DNA of 64,000 bases, from contig CAMDFX010000005.1 in NCBI GenBank assembly GCA_945897805.1, forward strand, positions 69,501 through 133,500, in the 5' to 3' direction. The notes beneath the pieces are model-generated. The model did no database searches. It was given only the letters and a program-made list of their open reading frames with translations, and was not told where the DNA came from. The translations under genes and the position numbers were made by a program. The DNA is from Chryseobacterium gleum. Its GTDB lineage: Bacteria > Bacteroidota > Bacteroidia > Flavobacteriales_D > Crocinitomicaceae. Numbering within the stretch: position 1 is the first letter of the stretch; each line of letters opens with the position of its first letter. This document shows positions 45,592 to 54,561 of this stretch, in pieces.

Positions 45592-45984
45592 ATGAAAATT
45601 CAAGAAACCATCGGACACGTAGAACAATTTCATGATGCTTTTGGAATAAAAAATCATTACGAGCCAACAGTTAACTTGAGAGAAGCTGAAGTAGAATTGC
45701 GCTTCAACTTGATGAAAGAAGAAAACGAAGAATATCTAGAAGCTGCGAAAAATGGCGATTTAGTTGAAGTAGCCGATGCTTTAGGAGATCAACTGTATAT
45801 TTTGTGCGGAACGATTTTGCGTCACGGTTTACAAGATAAAATCGTGGAAGTTTTTCAAGAAATTCAGCGTTCCAACATGAGTAAATTAGATGCAAATGGA
45901 AAACCAATTTACCGCGAAGATGGAAAAGTATTGAAATCTGAATTGTATTTCAGACCAGACATCAAATCGATTTTAGAGAAATAA
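45592..45984 (+). CDS. MazG-like nucleotide pyrophosphohydrolase
   Basis: 130 residues, all-alpha NTP-PPase fold. The metal-binding motif EENEEYLEAAKNGDLVEVADALGDQLYIL has the EExxE...ExxD pattern. N-terminal HVEQFHDAFGI and C-terminal YFRPDIKSIL are typical of small phosphoribosyl-ATP pyrophosphohydrolase-like members (PF01503 type). Likely cleaves a nucleotide or derivative, perhaps house-cleaning of non-canonical nucleotides. A Nudix gene starts 5 nt downstream, a plausible functional partner. Confidence 0.88.
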   Translation: MKIQETIGHVEQFHDAFGIKNHYEPTVNLREAEVELRFNLMKEENEEYLEAAKNGDLVEVADALGDQLYILCGTILRHGLQDKIVEVFQEIQRSNMSKLDANGKPIYREDGKVLKSELYFRPDIKSILEK

Positions 45985-45989
45985 TTGAG

Positions 45990-46433
45990 ATGAAAAGTTT
46001 CAATGTGCGGGTTTATGGTTTGTTGAAAAACGATCGCAAAGAAGTTTTAATCACGGATGAATTTCGATTCAACCGCGCATTCACCAAATTTCCCGGTGGC
46101 GGTTTGGAATTCGGCGAAGGACTTGCAGACGGTTTGAAACGTGAATTTTTAGAGGAATTATCGCTCGAAATTGAAGTTGGAGAATTGTTTTTTGTCAACG
46201 ATTTTTACCAAGAATCTGCTTTCAATCCAAATCATCAATTGTTGATTTTTTACTTTTGGGTAAATTGCAAAAACTGGCAAGAAATTTCCGTAAATCGCGA
46301 AAAACAAATTTTAACCCAAGATGGAGAAATGCCGCGTTGGATTGCTTTGAAAAATATTTCAGCTGAGGAAATGACTTTTCCAGTTGATAAAATGGTTGCA
46401 GAAAAATTAAAATACTTTGTTCCTTTTGCTTGA
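45990..46433 (+). CDS. Nudix hydrolase
   Basis: 147 residues. The Nudix box GGLEFGEGLADGLKREFLEELSL matches GX5EX7REUxEExGU except that the last G is Ser. FPGGGLEFGE at residues ~31-40 leads into it. Substrate unknown: the C-terminal region suggests an NTP or nucleotide-sugar pyrophosphatase rather than a CoA or ADP-ribose enzyme. Transcribed with the MazG-like gene. Confidence 0.87.
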   Translation: MKSFNVRVYGLLKNDRKEVLITDEFRFNRAFTKFPGGGLEFGEGLADGLKREFLEELSLEIEVGELFFVNDFYQESAFNPNHQLLIFYFWVNCKNWQEISVNREKQILTQDGEMPRWIALKNISAEEMTFPVDKMVAEKLKYFVPFA

Positions 46434-46610
46434 TCAAAAGCATGCGTTCTGCCAGTATGAGCGGAAACAATTCAGAATATTAGACTTTTGGATTTTTAGA
46501 TTGTTGGACACAACTAATCTTAACGTGCTAAAATTCTAATATCTTAAAATCTTTTCAATTAAATTAACAAGTCTTTCACCCAATCGTTTCCGACTTCAAT
46601 CTAAAAAACG
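46434..46610. repeat. Intergenic text related to the 38.9 and 44.3 kb regions
   Basis: Contains TTTTTAGATTGTTGGA (46492-46507 region), the reverse complement of text at 44286-44300, and TTCTAATATCTTAAAATC near 46530-46547, almost the words CATCTTAAAATCCTAATATCTT at 38978-39000. No gene is seen. Confidence 0.45.
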
Positions 46611-46618
46611 TATCTTTG
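46611..46618 (+). promoter_or_regulatory. -7 promoter box for ndk
   Basis: TATCTTTG followed by CACCC, identical over 13 nt to the rpsF promoter core, 23 nt before the ATG. Confidence 0.65.
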
Positions 46619-46641
46619 CACCCAATTTTAGAAAAAAGAAA

Positions 46642-47061
46642 ATGGCAACAAATAGAACATTTACCATGTTAAAGCCTGATGCACTTGAGAACAAGCACAC
46701 AGGAAAAATTATCGACATGATTATCGCAGCTGGTTTTGAAATCAAAGCGATGAAATTGACACAATTAACAACAGAACAAGCGCAAAAATTTTACGAAGTT
46801 CACGCTGAAAGACCATTTTATGGTGAATTAGTTGAATACATGACTTCTGGGCCAATCGTTGCTGCAATCTTGGAAAAAGAAAACGCAGTAGCTGATTTTC
46901 GCACGTTAATTGGTGCTACTGATCCCGCTGAAGCTGCTGAAGGTACGATTCGTAAATATTACGCTGAATCAAAAGGTCGTAACGCTGTTCACGGTTCTGA
47001 CTCAGACGAAAATGCTGAAATCGAAGGTAAATTTCATTTCGCTGCAAACGAAATTATCTAA
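46642..47061 (+). CDS. ndk: Nucleoside-diphosphate kinase
   Basis: 139 residues. [18 protein letters not shown] at the start and the active-site His in [17 protein letters not shown] are diagnostic. It moves the gamma phosphate between NTPs and NDPs. Own promoter upstream and terminator at 47084-47114, so monocistronic. Confidence 0.99.
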   Translation: MATNRTFTMLKPDALENKHTGKIIDMIIAAGFEIKAMKLTQLTTEQAQKFYEVHAERPFYGELVEYMTSGPIVAAILEKENAVADFRTLIGATDPAEAAEGTIRKYYAESKGRNAVHGSDSDENAEIEGKFHFAANEII

Positions 47062-47083
47062 TTGATTTTTAAATAGAATTTTG

Positions 47084-47114
47084 AAAAGACTGGCTTTGGC
47101 TGGTCTTTTTTTTT
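47084..47114 (+). terminator. Intrinsic terminator of ndk
   Basis: AAAAGACTGGC (47084-47094) pairs with GCTGGTCTTTT (47099-47109) with two G-U pairs, then T-run. Sits 23 nt after the ndk stop. Confidence 0.82.
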
Positions 47115-47194
47115 GGGTTGAAAATTGTCATTCAAAATGCGAAACTCAATATCTCCCAACATTTCCCTATCTTTATTCCCAAAATCAAAATCAC

Positions 47195-48445
47195 ATGAAT
47201 TATAAATACACCGTTGAAGAACGCTTTTTGAAATACGTGCAAATTGATACAACAGCTGATCCTGTTTCGCCTTCTTTTCCATCGTCGATGAAACAAAAAG
47301 ATTTGGCGAAAATCTTGGTCGAAGAATTGTTGGAAATGGGCATCAAAGACGCAGAAATGGACGAATGGGGATATGTTTTCGCGACGGTTCCAAGTAATTC
47401 AGTAAAGAAAAATGTTCCCACGATTTGCCTTTGTTCTCACATGGACACAGCGCCAGATTGCAGTGGGACGAATGTAAAACCAATTGTTCACAGAAATTGG
47501 GACGGTTCGCCGATTATTTTACCCGATGACAACGAACAAATCATTACTTCGGAAAGACATAAATATTTGAAAGAAAAAATTGGTGACGATATCATCACTG
47601 CAAGCGGATTGACTTTGTTGGGATCTGACGATAAGGCGGGAATTGCCATCATCATGGATTTTGCGCATTATTTGATTAATCACCCTGAAGTAATTCACGG
47701 AGATGTGCGCATTTTGTTTACGCCAGACGAAGAAGTTGGTCGCGGTGTAGAACATTTAGACATGGAAAAATTAAACGCTGACTTCGGTTACACCATGGAC
47801 AGCGGAGAATTAGGCGCGATTGAAGACGAATCTTTTTCAGCTGATGCGATGAATTTTCACATCACAGGAGTGAGTGCGCATCCCGGTTATGCGAAAGGAA
47901 AAATGGTGCACGCGATGAAAGTTGCTTCCGCATTTATCAATTCATTGCCAACAGATTCTTGGACGCCAGAAACAACTTCTGGAAGAGAAGGATTTGTGCA
48001 TCCAACGTCGTTCAATGGTGGTTTGGAGGAAGCAACAGTCACTTTTATCATTCGCGATCACATTACTTCTAAATTGGCGGAATACGAATCACGTTTGGAA
48101 GATTTGATGAAAGCAACAATTGCGCAATTCTCAGGAGCGACTTATACTTGTCAGGTAACTGAGCAATACCGCAACATGAAGGAAATCATTCAAAATGTTC
48201 CTTTTGTGACTGATTACGCCATTGAAGCGATGGAAAAAGCTGGAATCACTCCAAAACCAACAATTATTCGCGGAGGAACAGATGGATCGCGCCTTTCATT
48301 CATGGGATTGCCTTGTCCAAATATCTTTACAGGAGAAATGGCAATTCATTCCAAACATGAATATGTGAGTGTCCAAGACATGCAAAAAGCGGTTGATACT
48401 TTGGCTCAACTGTTGCCAATTTGGGAGCAAAGAGCTGAAAATTAA
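47195..48445 (+). CDS. pepT: Peptidase T (tripeptide aminopeptidase)
   Basis: 416 residues from the ATG at 47195 (MNYKYTVEERFLKYVQIDTTAD), the usual PepT N-terminus. An in-frame ATG at 47081 would run through the ndk terminator and is rejected. M20 family zinc peptidase: CSHMDTAPDCSG, GSDDKAGIA, FTPDEEVGRGV (catalytic Glu and zinc ligand), and GGTDGSRLSFMGLPCPN with EYVSVQDM. Removes N-terminal residues from tripeptides in the cytoplasm. A TATCTTTA box is at 47168-47175. Confidence 0.97.
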   Translation: MNYKYTVEERFLKYVQIDTTADPVSPSFPSSMKQKDLAKILVEELLEMGIKDAEMDEWGYVFATVPSNSVKKNVPTICLCSHMDTAPDCSGTNVKPIVHRNWDGSPIILPDDNEQIITSERHKYLKEKIGDDIITASGLTLLGSDDKAGIAIIMDFAHYLINHPEVIHGDVRILFTPDEEVGRGVEHLDMEKLNADFGYTMDSGELGAIEDESFSADAMNFHITGVSAHPGYAKGKMVHAMKVASAFINSLPTDSWTPETTSGREGFVHPTSFNGGLEEATVTFIIRDHITSKLAEYESRLEDLMKATIAQFSGATYTCQVTEQYRNMKEIIQNVPFVTDYAIEAMEKAGITPKPTIIRGGTDGSRLSFMGLPCPNIFTGEMAIHSKHEYVSVQDMQKAVDTLAQLLPIWEQRAEN

Positions 48446-48465
48446 ACTAAAATATAACTCACAAA

Positions 48466-48499
48466 AAAACGGAAGCGATTGATTTGCTTCCGTTTTTTT
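48466..48499. terminator. Terminator between pepT and dsbD
   Basis: AAAACGGAAGC (48466-48476) and GCTTCCGTTTT (48486-48496) form a perfect stem. T-run on the plus side and A-run on the other, so it can act in both directions for two convergent genes. Confidence 0.85.
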
Positions 48500-48529
48500 G
48501 TTTCAGAAATTTGATTATCCTTCAGAATC

Positions 48530-50611
48530 CTATTTCTTAAATTTCTTTAATCCATTTTCTAAAAAGGATTTGTAAACATCAATATTAGATTCGTATCCCA
48601 TTGGCTCGGTCAAATCGTTCCCTTCTGGATCTGTCAAGACATATAGTGGTTGCGACAATTGATTGTATTTGCGGATTTGGTAATCGCCCCATTTGTTTCC
48701 AACGGTACGCATTTCGCTGTCCAATGCTTTGGAGAATTTCCATTCAGATTTTGGTAATTTCGCTTTATCATCTACATACAAAGAAACAATCACCACATCA
48801 TTTTTCAAAATTGAGCTGATTTTTGTATCTGTCCAAACAGTTGATTCAGTTCGACGACAATTTGGACAATTGTAACCTGTAAAGTCCAATAAAACTGGTT
48901 TATTGACCTTTTTAGCATATTCTTGTGCTTTGTCTAAATCATGGAAAACCAATAAATCTCCATCGATTTCGTGCATGTCTTTTCTGTATTCTTGGAATAT
49001 TGGATCAGCAATGGCAGTTCCTCCTCCATTCGATTCGCCACGAACGAAACGGAAATTGTCTTCGGAATGAGATCTTGGAGGCGCTACACCGTCAATTAAT
49101 TTCAGCGGTGCGCCCCACATCCCTGGAACTAAGTAAACTGCGAAAACCAATGCTAATAAAGCAAACATAAAGCGCGTAACGGTCAATCTTTCAACATTTG
49201 AATCGTGCGAAAATTTGATTTTCCCGAGCAGATAAAATCCAATAACAAAGAAAATAACAATCCAAATGGCGATAAAAATTTCTCTTGTCAAAACGCCCCA
49301 ATGGTAAGCCAAATCGATTCCGGATAAGAATTTCAATGCCAATGCTAATTCTAATAATCCTAAAACTACTTTAACAGAGTTTAACCATCCGCCAGATTGT
49401 GGCAATGAATTTAACCATCCTGGGAAAATCGCAAACAATGTAAATGGAATTGCCAATGCTGAAGAAAAACCAATCATTCCAATTGCTGGTCCCATCATGC
49501 TGCCACTTGTAGAAGATTCAACCAACAAAGTTCCGATAATTGGTCCTGTGCATGAAAATGACACCAAACTCAAAGTGAAAGCCATGAAGAAAATTCCGAT
49601 TAATCCACCTTTATCAGCATTTCCATCTGCTTTATTCACCCATTTGCTAGGCATTCTGATTTCAAAAGCCCCTAAAAAAGAGAATGCAAAAATCATGAAA
49701 ATGGAGAAGAATAATAGATTCATCCAAACATTGGTTGACAAATCATTCAATCCGGAAGGTCCCATGATTGCAGTGATTACCAAACCGATAGTTACGTAAA
49801 TCAAAATGATTGAAACACCATAAAGCAAAACGTTCATTATTCCTTTGCGACGTGAGCCTGATTGTTTGGTGAAAAACGTCACAGTCATTGGAATCATTGG
49901 GAAAACGCAAGGCGTCAACAATGCGATTAATCCACCACCAAAGCCTTTTAAGAAAGTGATCCAAAATGAATCGGCTTTCTTTTTATTCAATTTGGATTCA
50001 TTGATTTCATCCGCAGTTGATTTTTTGTTGTCTTTTTTCGCAGCGTTTTTTGCAACGTTTTTAGTTGTATCAATACTGGAAACTCCTTGATTTAAATTCT
50101 CTTCAGGCTCTTCAGTGATTGAACATGGTTTGTAATTTTTGAATTCAATTTTGAAATCTTTATTTACAAAAACGCATCCCATTTCATCGCAAATTTGACC
50201 CGTCAGGCGAACATCCATTACAAATACTTTGTCGGTCAAGACTTCCACTTTCTGCAAAAAATCTACTGTGTTTTCGAAATACAAAGAAGTTCCAAATTCA
50301 TCTTTGTGAACCGTTGGCTTTTTAGACTCAGTCAGTTTGCCAATCAACTTGAAGTTTTTTGAAGGTTCAACTTCAATGGTTGTTGGCGTTCCCGTAAAAT
50401 CAGCTTTTGCAGGATCGTGCGAAACAGAAAACACATGAAAGCCAGGAATCAATTTCGCTTTGAATTTGATTACCGCGTTACAATCTCCAACTTTGGAAAC
50501 TGAATAATCTAAAGTCATTTTATCTTTCCAACTAGGTTGCGCAAATGCAACATTCACTAGTAAAAAGATGCTTACGAAAAGCAAAATAATTGGTCTTAAT
50601 TTGAATTGCAT
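48530..50611 (-). CDS. dsbD: Thiol:disulfide interchange protein DsbD
   Basis: 693 residues. Signal peptide, then the periplasmic alpha domain (LTGQICDEMGCVFVNKDF with its two cysteines), an eight-helix CcdA-like membrane domain with the conserved LTPCVFPMIPMT and FSCTGPIIGTLLVES cysteines, and a C-terminal thioredoxin-fold gamma domain with CPNC (YNCPNCRRTE). It carries electrons from cytoplasmic thioredoxin to periplasmic thiol proteins or cytochrome c maturation. A separate gene for a second alpha-like domain lies 17 nt upstream. Confidence 0.96.
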   Translation of the reverse strand: MQFKLRPIILLFVSIFLLVNVAFAQPSWKDKMTLDYSVSKVGDCNAVIKFKAKLIPGFHVFSVSHDPAKADFTGTPTTIEVEPSKNFKLIGKLTESKKPTVHKDEFGTSLYFENTVDFLQKVEVLTDKVFVMDVRLTGQICDEMGCVFVNKDFKIEFKNYKPCSITEEPEENLNQGVSSIDTTKNVAKNAAKKDNKKSTADEINESKLNKKKADSFWITFLKGFGGGLIALLTPCVFPMIPMTVTFFTKQSGSRRKGIMNVLLYGVSIILIYVTIGLVITAIMGPSGLNDLSTNVWMNLLFFSIFMIFAFSFLGAFEIRMPSKWVNKADGNADKGGLIGIFFMAFTLSLVSFSCTGPIIGTLLVESSTSGSMMGPAIGMIGFSSALAIPFTLFAIFPGWLNSLPQSGGWLNSVKVVLGLLELALALKFLSGIDLAYHWGVLTREIFIAIWIVIFFVIGFYLLGKIKFSHDSNVERLTVTRFMFALLALVFAVYLVPGMWGAPLKLIDGVAPPRSHSEDNFRFVRGESNGGGTAIADPIFQEYRKDMHEIDGDLLVFHDLDKAQEYAKKVNKPVLLDFTGYNCPNCRRTESTVWTDTKISSILKNDVVIVSLYVDDKAKLPKSEWKFSKALDSEMRTVGNKWGDYQIRKYNQLSQPLYVLTDPEGNDLTEPMGYESNIDVYKSFLENGLKKFKK

Positions 50612-50628
50612 AATTCTATAATTGTTTG

Positions 50629-51069
50629 TTAATTTTTCGGGATTGAGATTTTAAACTGTTTGTCCACAGGCGGTAAACACATGGTTTCGTTACAAACCAT
50701 AAAAGTGACAGAACCTTCTAAAACACTTTCTTTTTTGGCTTTAATTTTTTGTATAAAAACTGCTTTGTGTTCAAAAAAGTCTAAAGTTGCTTCAAAATTT
50801 TCATCGTATTTTTGAATGGGCTTTGGTTCTGCAACGGCGCCAATTAATTGAAAATCATCGGAAGATTTAAAGGTGATTGAAGTTGGAATCGGTCCTACAT
50901 CATTTTTAATGTGCTGACTATATAAATGCCAACCATCTTTAATATTTGCAACAATTTCAACTTGACTTGTTTTATCAATGAAATTAAATTCCCATTGAAT
51001 TGCAGCCTCTTGGGCGGTCAAATTCAACACAAGGAAAAAACATGTTAAAAAAAGAAAAATCCGTTTCAT
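50629..51069 (-). CDS. Free-standing DsbD alpha-like domain protein
   Basis: 146 residues with a signal peptide (MKRIFLFLTCFFLVLNLTAQ). The C-terminal motif FMVCNETMCLPPVDKQFKI matches the DsbD alpha motif in the next gene (CDEMGCVFVNKDFKI), with both cysteines kept, and HLYSQHIKNDVGPIPTSITF aligns with the region around FHVFSVSHD there. It probably exchanges disulfides with the periplasmic face of DsbD, or is an alternative acceptor for electrons. The two genes are 17 nt apart. Confidence 0.88.
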   Translation of the reverse strand: MKRIFLFLTCFFLVLNLTAQEAAIQWEFNFIDKTSQVEIVANIKDGWHLYSQHIKNDVGPIPTSITFKSSDDFQLIGAVAEPKPIQKYDENFEATLDFFEHKAVFIQKIKAKKESVLEGSVTFMVCNETMCLPPVDKQFKISIPKN

Positions 51070-51224
51070 TTATTAAAAGTAATTGAAAACTGCAAAGACT
51101 TGCCGTTTTCATCATCAAATCTACAAAATGAAACGGACTTTATTGCTAACGAGTTGGTATTTATTCTTGAATTTCCAAACCAGAAATAAGAATTAATCAG
51201 AATAAAAACTCCTTATTCTATTAA

Positions 51225-51503
51225 CTAAAATTTGATTTCTTGGATTCTTGATATTGGAATCCAAACACCGCCTTTGAGGCAAATATAGTTAGCGCCAGTT
51301 GCCCATATTGTTGTTTCCACACGTTTCAATCCTTCATCATCGTGAAAATAAATCGAAACCTTCGTTTGATAACCATTTCCAAGCCTTGTTGCTTGCTCAA
51401 GTTGATTTCTTATCTCTGGATGTTGTTTAAAAACCTTCTCTCCATGGAAAGAAAGCGTGGAAACCAACTCTTTTTCAATTGTTTGAACTTCTAATACTTG
51501 CAT
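51225..51503 (-). CDS. Small protein of unknown function
   Basis: 92 residues, no signal peptide or membrane helix. Predominantly beta with a tryptophan-bearing C-terminus (TTIWATGANYICLKGGVWIPISRIQEIKF). The ending WIPISRI-EI suggests a compact beta-barrel or WYL/SH3-like fold, not verified. A full -7 box (51560-51567) upstream and a clean start support it as real. I do not recognise the family. Confidence 0.75.
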   Translation of the reverse strand: MQVLEVQTIEKELVSTLSFHGEKVFKQHPEIRNQLEQATRLGNGYQTKVSIYFHDDEGLKRVETTIWATGANYICLKGGVWIPISRIQEIKF

Positions 51504-51559
51504 GGCTTTTGATTTAGAGTCTCAAATTAAAAAAACTAAATGTAAAATCCAAATTTTTT

Positions 51560-51567
51560 CAAAGTTA
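51560..51567 (-). promoter_or_regulatory. -7 promoter box for the 92-residue protein
   Basis: TAACTTTG on the minus strand, giving a leader of ~50 nt. It lies in the 87-nt gap after tilS and argues for separate expression. Confidence 0.5.
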
Positions 51568-51590
51568 ATTTCTGTGAAAATGCGAGTTTA

Positions 51591-52853
51591 TTAATTTATT
51601 CCTAGCCAAACCTTAACAATGACTTCACTTTGTGGATTTGGCAACACTTCTCTGGAAACCTTGAAACCAACGCACCAAATGATTTTTTCATCATCAACCA
51701 AAACCAAGGAATTTTCTTTTTGCATTGAGGTTAATTTTGCTTCAGTTAAGATGTCGGAAATTAATTTTGAACCTTGCATGCCAATTGGTTTCATTCGGTC
51801 ACCAATTTGCCATTTCCTCAATCTTAACTCACCTTTGACTTTCGATAAATCAAGGTATATTTCGTTTAAATTAAATTGATTCGGCAACAATTCAACTTTT
51901 TGTTGGCAAACTTTCCAAACTTCTTTCCGCTCGAAATTCAATTCAGGTTTCAGGATTATAAAACAATCTGAATCCTGGTAAATATCAAATCCATCAAGCT
52001 GCATTTTTTTTCCCTTTTGAGATTTTCTCAATTTTTGCAGTTCAGAAATGGCTGTTTGGCGAATTCCTAAATTTCTCAAAACTTCAACTTGTTCAAATTC
52101 TGACAATTGATCAAATTTTTCATGATTCCATTTTTGAGATTCGATAATGTTTACAACAATTGATTTGACTTTTAATTCCAATGCTTTTTGCGTATCTTGG
52201 AAGGCGTTCACCAATGTCAATACCGAATCTTTCAAAGTTGGAATTTGATTCATTACTTCTGGCAACAATTTGTTTCTCAATTTATTGCGTGTGTAATCAT
52301 TCTTTACATTTGATTTGTCTTCTCTCCACAAAATTTCACTCGTTTTTGCAAATTCTAAGATTTCTTCCTTTGAAAAATTCAACAATGGACGAATAATTTG
52401 ATTGTGATTTTCTAACATTCCTGCCAAACCAATGATTCCTGATTTTCGGGCGATGTGTTGGAAAAAAGTTTCCACTTGATCGTCGTTGTGATGCGCCAAC
52501 AAAATATAATTGTCTGCATCTTTGTCAGTAATTTCGTGGAACCAATGATAACGAATCTTCCGCGCAACATCTTGTAAATTCCCTCCTTTTTCTTGCAAAA
52601 TTTGCCTTGTATCGACGCTTTTCAAATAAAAAGGCAAATTCAATTTTTCGCATGTTGATTTTACAAATTGTGCATCTTTATTTGAATCTTCGCCCCGCAA
52701 ATGATAATTGACATGTAGCACAGAAACTTGAAAATCGGCTTTCACTAAAAGATGCAACAAAACCATTGAATCGACGCCACCGCTACACGCTAGAAAGAGC
52801 TTTTTATCTTTCAACCAAGACCAACTTTTTTGAAATTCAGATTCCTTGATCAT
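51591..52853 (-). CDS. tilS: tRNA(Ile)-lysidine synthase
   Basis: 420 residues. PP-loop SGGVDS at 24-29, the TilS-specific HNNDQVETFFQHIARKSG/AGM region, REDKSNVKNDYTRNKLRNKLLPEV, and a C-terminal TilS_C domain (GDRMKPIGMQGSKLISDIL). Converts C34 of tRNA-Ile(CAU) to lysidine so it reads AUA. Its start overlaps the pabB 3' end by 17 nt: operon ruvX-pabB-tilS. Confidence 0.97.
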   Translation of the reverse strand: MIKESEFQKSWSWLKDKKLFLACSGGVDSMVLLHLLVKADFQVSVLHVNYHLRGEDSNKDAQFVKSTCEKLNLPFYLKSVDTRQILQEKGGNLQDVARKIRYHWFHEITDKDADNYILLAHHNDDQVETFFQHIARKSGIIGLAGMLENHNQIIRPLLNFSKEEILEFAKTSEILWREDKSNVKNDYTRNKLRNKLLPEVMNQIPTLKDSVLTLVNAFQDTQKALELKVKSIVVNIIESQKWNHEKFDQLSEFEQVEVLRNLGIRQTAISELQKLRKSQKGKKMQLDGFDIYQDSDCFIILKPELNFERKEVWKVCQQKVELLPNQFNLNEIYLDLSKVKGELRLRKWQIGDRMKPIGMQGSKLISDILTEAKLTSMQKENSLVLVDDEKIIWCVGFKVSREVLPNPQSEVIVKVWLGIN

Positions 52854-54054
52854 CGCCGAATAATTGAACCATACGTTTCACTTTCACCAAACATTCCTCA
52901 TATTCCTTTGCAGCATCGGCTTGAATTGTAATCGCACCTCCGACGGAACAAGTAAGACAACGATTTTCTAAATTATGCAAAAAGGAACGAATTACCACGT
53001 TGAAATCAAAATCTCCATTGGGTTTGAAATAACCAATCGAACCAGAATATGCGCCTCGCTTGAAAGATTCGTATTTTTCGATTAATTTCATCGAACTGAT
53101 TTTTGGCGCGCCAGTCATTGAACCCATGGGGAAAGTTGCTTTGAGTATATCTGAAAATTTTAAATTTTCTTTCAATTCGCAACTGATGGTAGAAATCATG
53201 TGATGCAGCGTTTCAAAAGTATGAATACCACACAATTCGTCCACTCTTACGGAGCTTTTTTTGGCAATTTTCGACAAGTCATTTCGAACTAAGTCCGCAA
53301 TCATGATATTTTCAGCACGTTCTTTTGGGTCAGATTTCAATTGGATTTTCAATTGTTCATCTTCCTCCAAATTACCTCCGCGCTTGATTGTTCCTTTGAT
53401 TGGTTCTGAAATGATTTTATTTCCTGATTTTTGAATAAATCTCTCTGGACTGCCGCAAAAAACCTGAAATTGATCAAATTCCAGAAAAACTGAAAATGGT
53501 GCTTTAGTGAGCTCGATTTGTTGTTTGAACAACTCGACGGCATCAAAATCAGGTACATTTTCAGCGACAAATGTTTGACAAAAATTCAATTCATAGGTAT
53601 TTCCTTGTTGAATTTCATTTTGCAAAACTTTCACCGTTTTAAGGTAATCCGTTCTAGAAATTTGCGATTTGAAATGGATTTTCGGCAATTCTTTTTTCGG
53701 CTGATTCAATTCATTTAACCAATTTTCAATTTCTTTTTCAGCAAAATCGGACTTTTCACCTTGCAGATAGATTGGATCCTTTCCATTCTCCAATGAAATG
53801 ACAAAAGCGGGATTCCAGCAAAATAAATCAGGAAAATGGAGGAAATCTTTGTTTTCACTTTTTAGATCCTCGATTTCATTCTTTAAATCGTATCCTAAAA
53901 AAGTAAATAAAAAACGATTTTGATTCTCTTCTAAAAATTGATCCAATTGAGTTAAAGCGTTTCCTACTTGACATTTCAAAATCGGTCCTTCACCAAAAAA
54001 GTACAACGAACGATCTGAATTTGTATAAAAATATGCCCTTGGAAAAGATTTCAT
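52837..54054 (-). CDS. pabB: Aminodeoxychorismate synthase component I
   Basis: 405 residues, chorismate-binding (anthranilate synthase I/PabB) fold. Catalytic-domain landmarks: NPxFCGSPERFIQ (FCGSPERF), IKGTIKRG, MIADLVRNDLSKIAK, MGSMTGAPKISSMKLIE and GAYSGSIGYF. The KGTIKRG form fits PabB rather than TrpE (lysine of PIKGT is present in both). With a glutaminase it makes aminodeoxychorismate for folate; no pabA-like gene is adjacent. One-nucleotide gap after ruvX. Confidence 0.9.
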   Translation of the reverse strand: MKSFPRAYFYTNSDRSLYFFGEGPILKCQVGNALTQLDQFLEENQNRFLFTFLGYDLKNEIEDLKSENKDFLHFPDLFCWNPAFVISLENGKDPIYLQGEKSDFAEKEIENWLNELNQPKKELPKIHFKSQISRTDYLKTVKVLQNEIQQGNTYELNFCQTFVAENVPDFDAVELFKQQIELTKAPFSVFLEFDQFQVFCGSPERFIQKSGNKIISEPIKGTIKRGGNLEEDEQLKIQLKSDPKERAENIMIADLVRNDLSKIAKKSSVRVDELCGIHTFETLHHMISTISCELKENLKFSDILKATFPMGSMTGAPKISSMKLIEKYESFKRGAYSGSIGYFKPNGDFDFNVVIRSFLHNLENRCLTCSVGGAITIQADAAKEYEECLVKVKRMVQLFGDDQGI

Positions 54055-54055
54055 T

Positions 54056-54466
54056 TTAGAATTGATTCATATAAGATTGTAAAATAATGGTCGCACTAAT
54101 TTCGTCAACTAGTGCTTTATTTTGTCTTTGTTTTTTATTTAAACCGCCATCAATCATCGATTGGAAAGCCATTTTGGAAGTAAATCTTTCGTCCATCAGA
54201 ACGATTTTCAACGAAGGGAATTTTTTCTCTAAATCTTCTTTTAAAAAACGAACATTTTGGGTAATGTGAGAATCTTCGTTGTTCAATCTTTTCGGTTCAC
54301 CCAAAACGATGGTATCGACATTTTTTTCCAAGACCGTTTTTTCTAAAAAACCCATCAATTCTCGGCTGTCCACAGTTGTCAAACCAGAGGCAATGATATT
54401 CATTTCATCTGTGATGGCAATTCCTGTTCTTTTCAAGCCAAAATCGAGTGCGAGTTTTCTTCCCAT
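54056..54466 (-). CDS. ruvX: Putative pre-16S rRNA nuclease / Holliday-junction resolvase-like, YqgF
   Basis: 136 residues from the ATG at 54466 (MGRKLALDFGLKRTGIAITD), the standard YqgF start. Longer forms would start inside the promoter. RNase H-like fold: LALDFGLKRTG, VLGEPKR (catalytic region), LMDERFTSKMA and a final Asp in ALVDEISATIILQSY. Processes the 5' end of 16S rRNA in E. coli. First gene of ruvX-pabB-tilS. Confidence 0.95.
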   Translation of the reverse strand: MGRKLALDFGLKRTGIAITDEMNIIASGLTTVDSRELMGFLEKTVLEKNVDTIVLGEPKRLNNEDSHITQNVRFLKEDLEKKFPSLKIVLMDERFTSKMAFQSMIDGGLNKKQRQNKALVDEISATIILQSYMNQF

Positions 54467-54470
54467 GATA

Positions 54471-54478
54471 CAAAGATA
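54471..54478 (-). promoter_or_regulatory. -7 promoter box for ruvX operon
   Basis: TATCTTTG on the minus strand, ending 4 nt before the ruvX ATG, so the mRNA would have almost no leader. Confidence 0.6.
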
Positions 54479-54548
54479 GTTTGAATTGAATGAAAATGAA
54501 TCATTGAATCGGGGAAGGTTTTTAGAGATGAAAAATAAACGCAATGCT

Positions 54549-54556
54549 TATCTTTG
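54549..54556 (+). promoter_or_regulatory. -7 promoter box for dapD
   Basis: TATCTTTG, 43 nt before the dapD start; an 11-codon open frame (54562-54597) lies in the leader. Confidence 0.6.
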
Positions 54557-54561
54557 CAAAA

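Noticed and set aside
47081-47194. N-terminal extension of pepT
   Set aside because: It would be translated through the ndk terminator and gives a non-PepT N-terminus.
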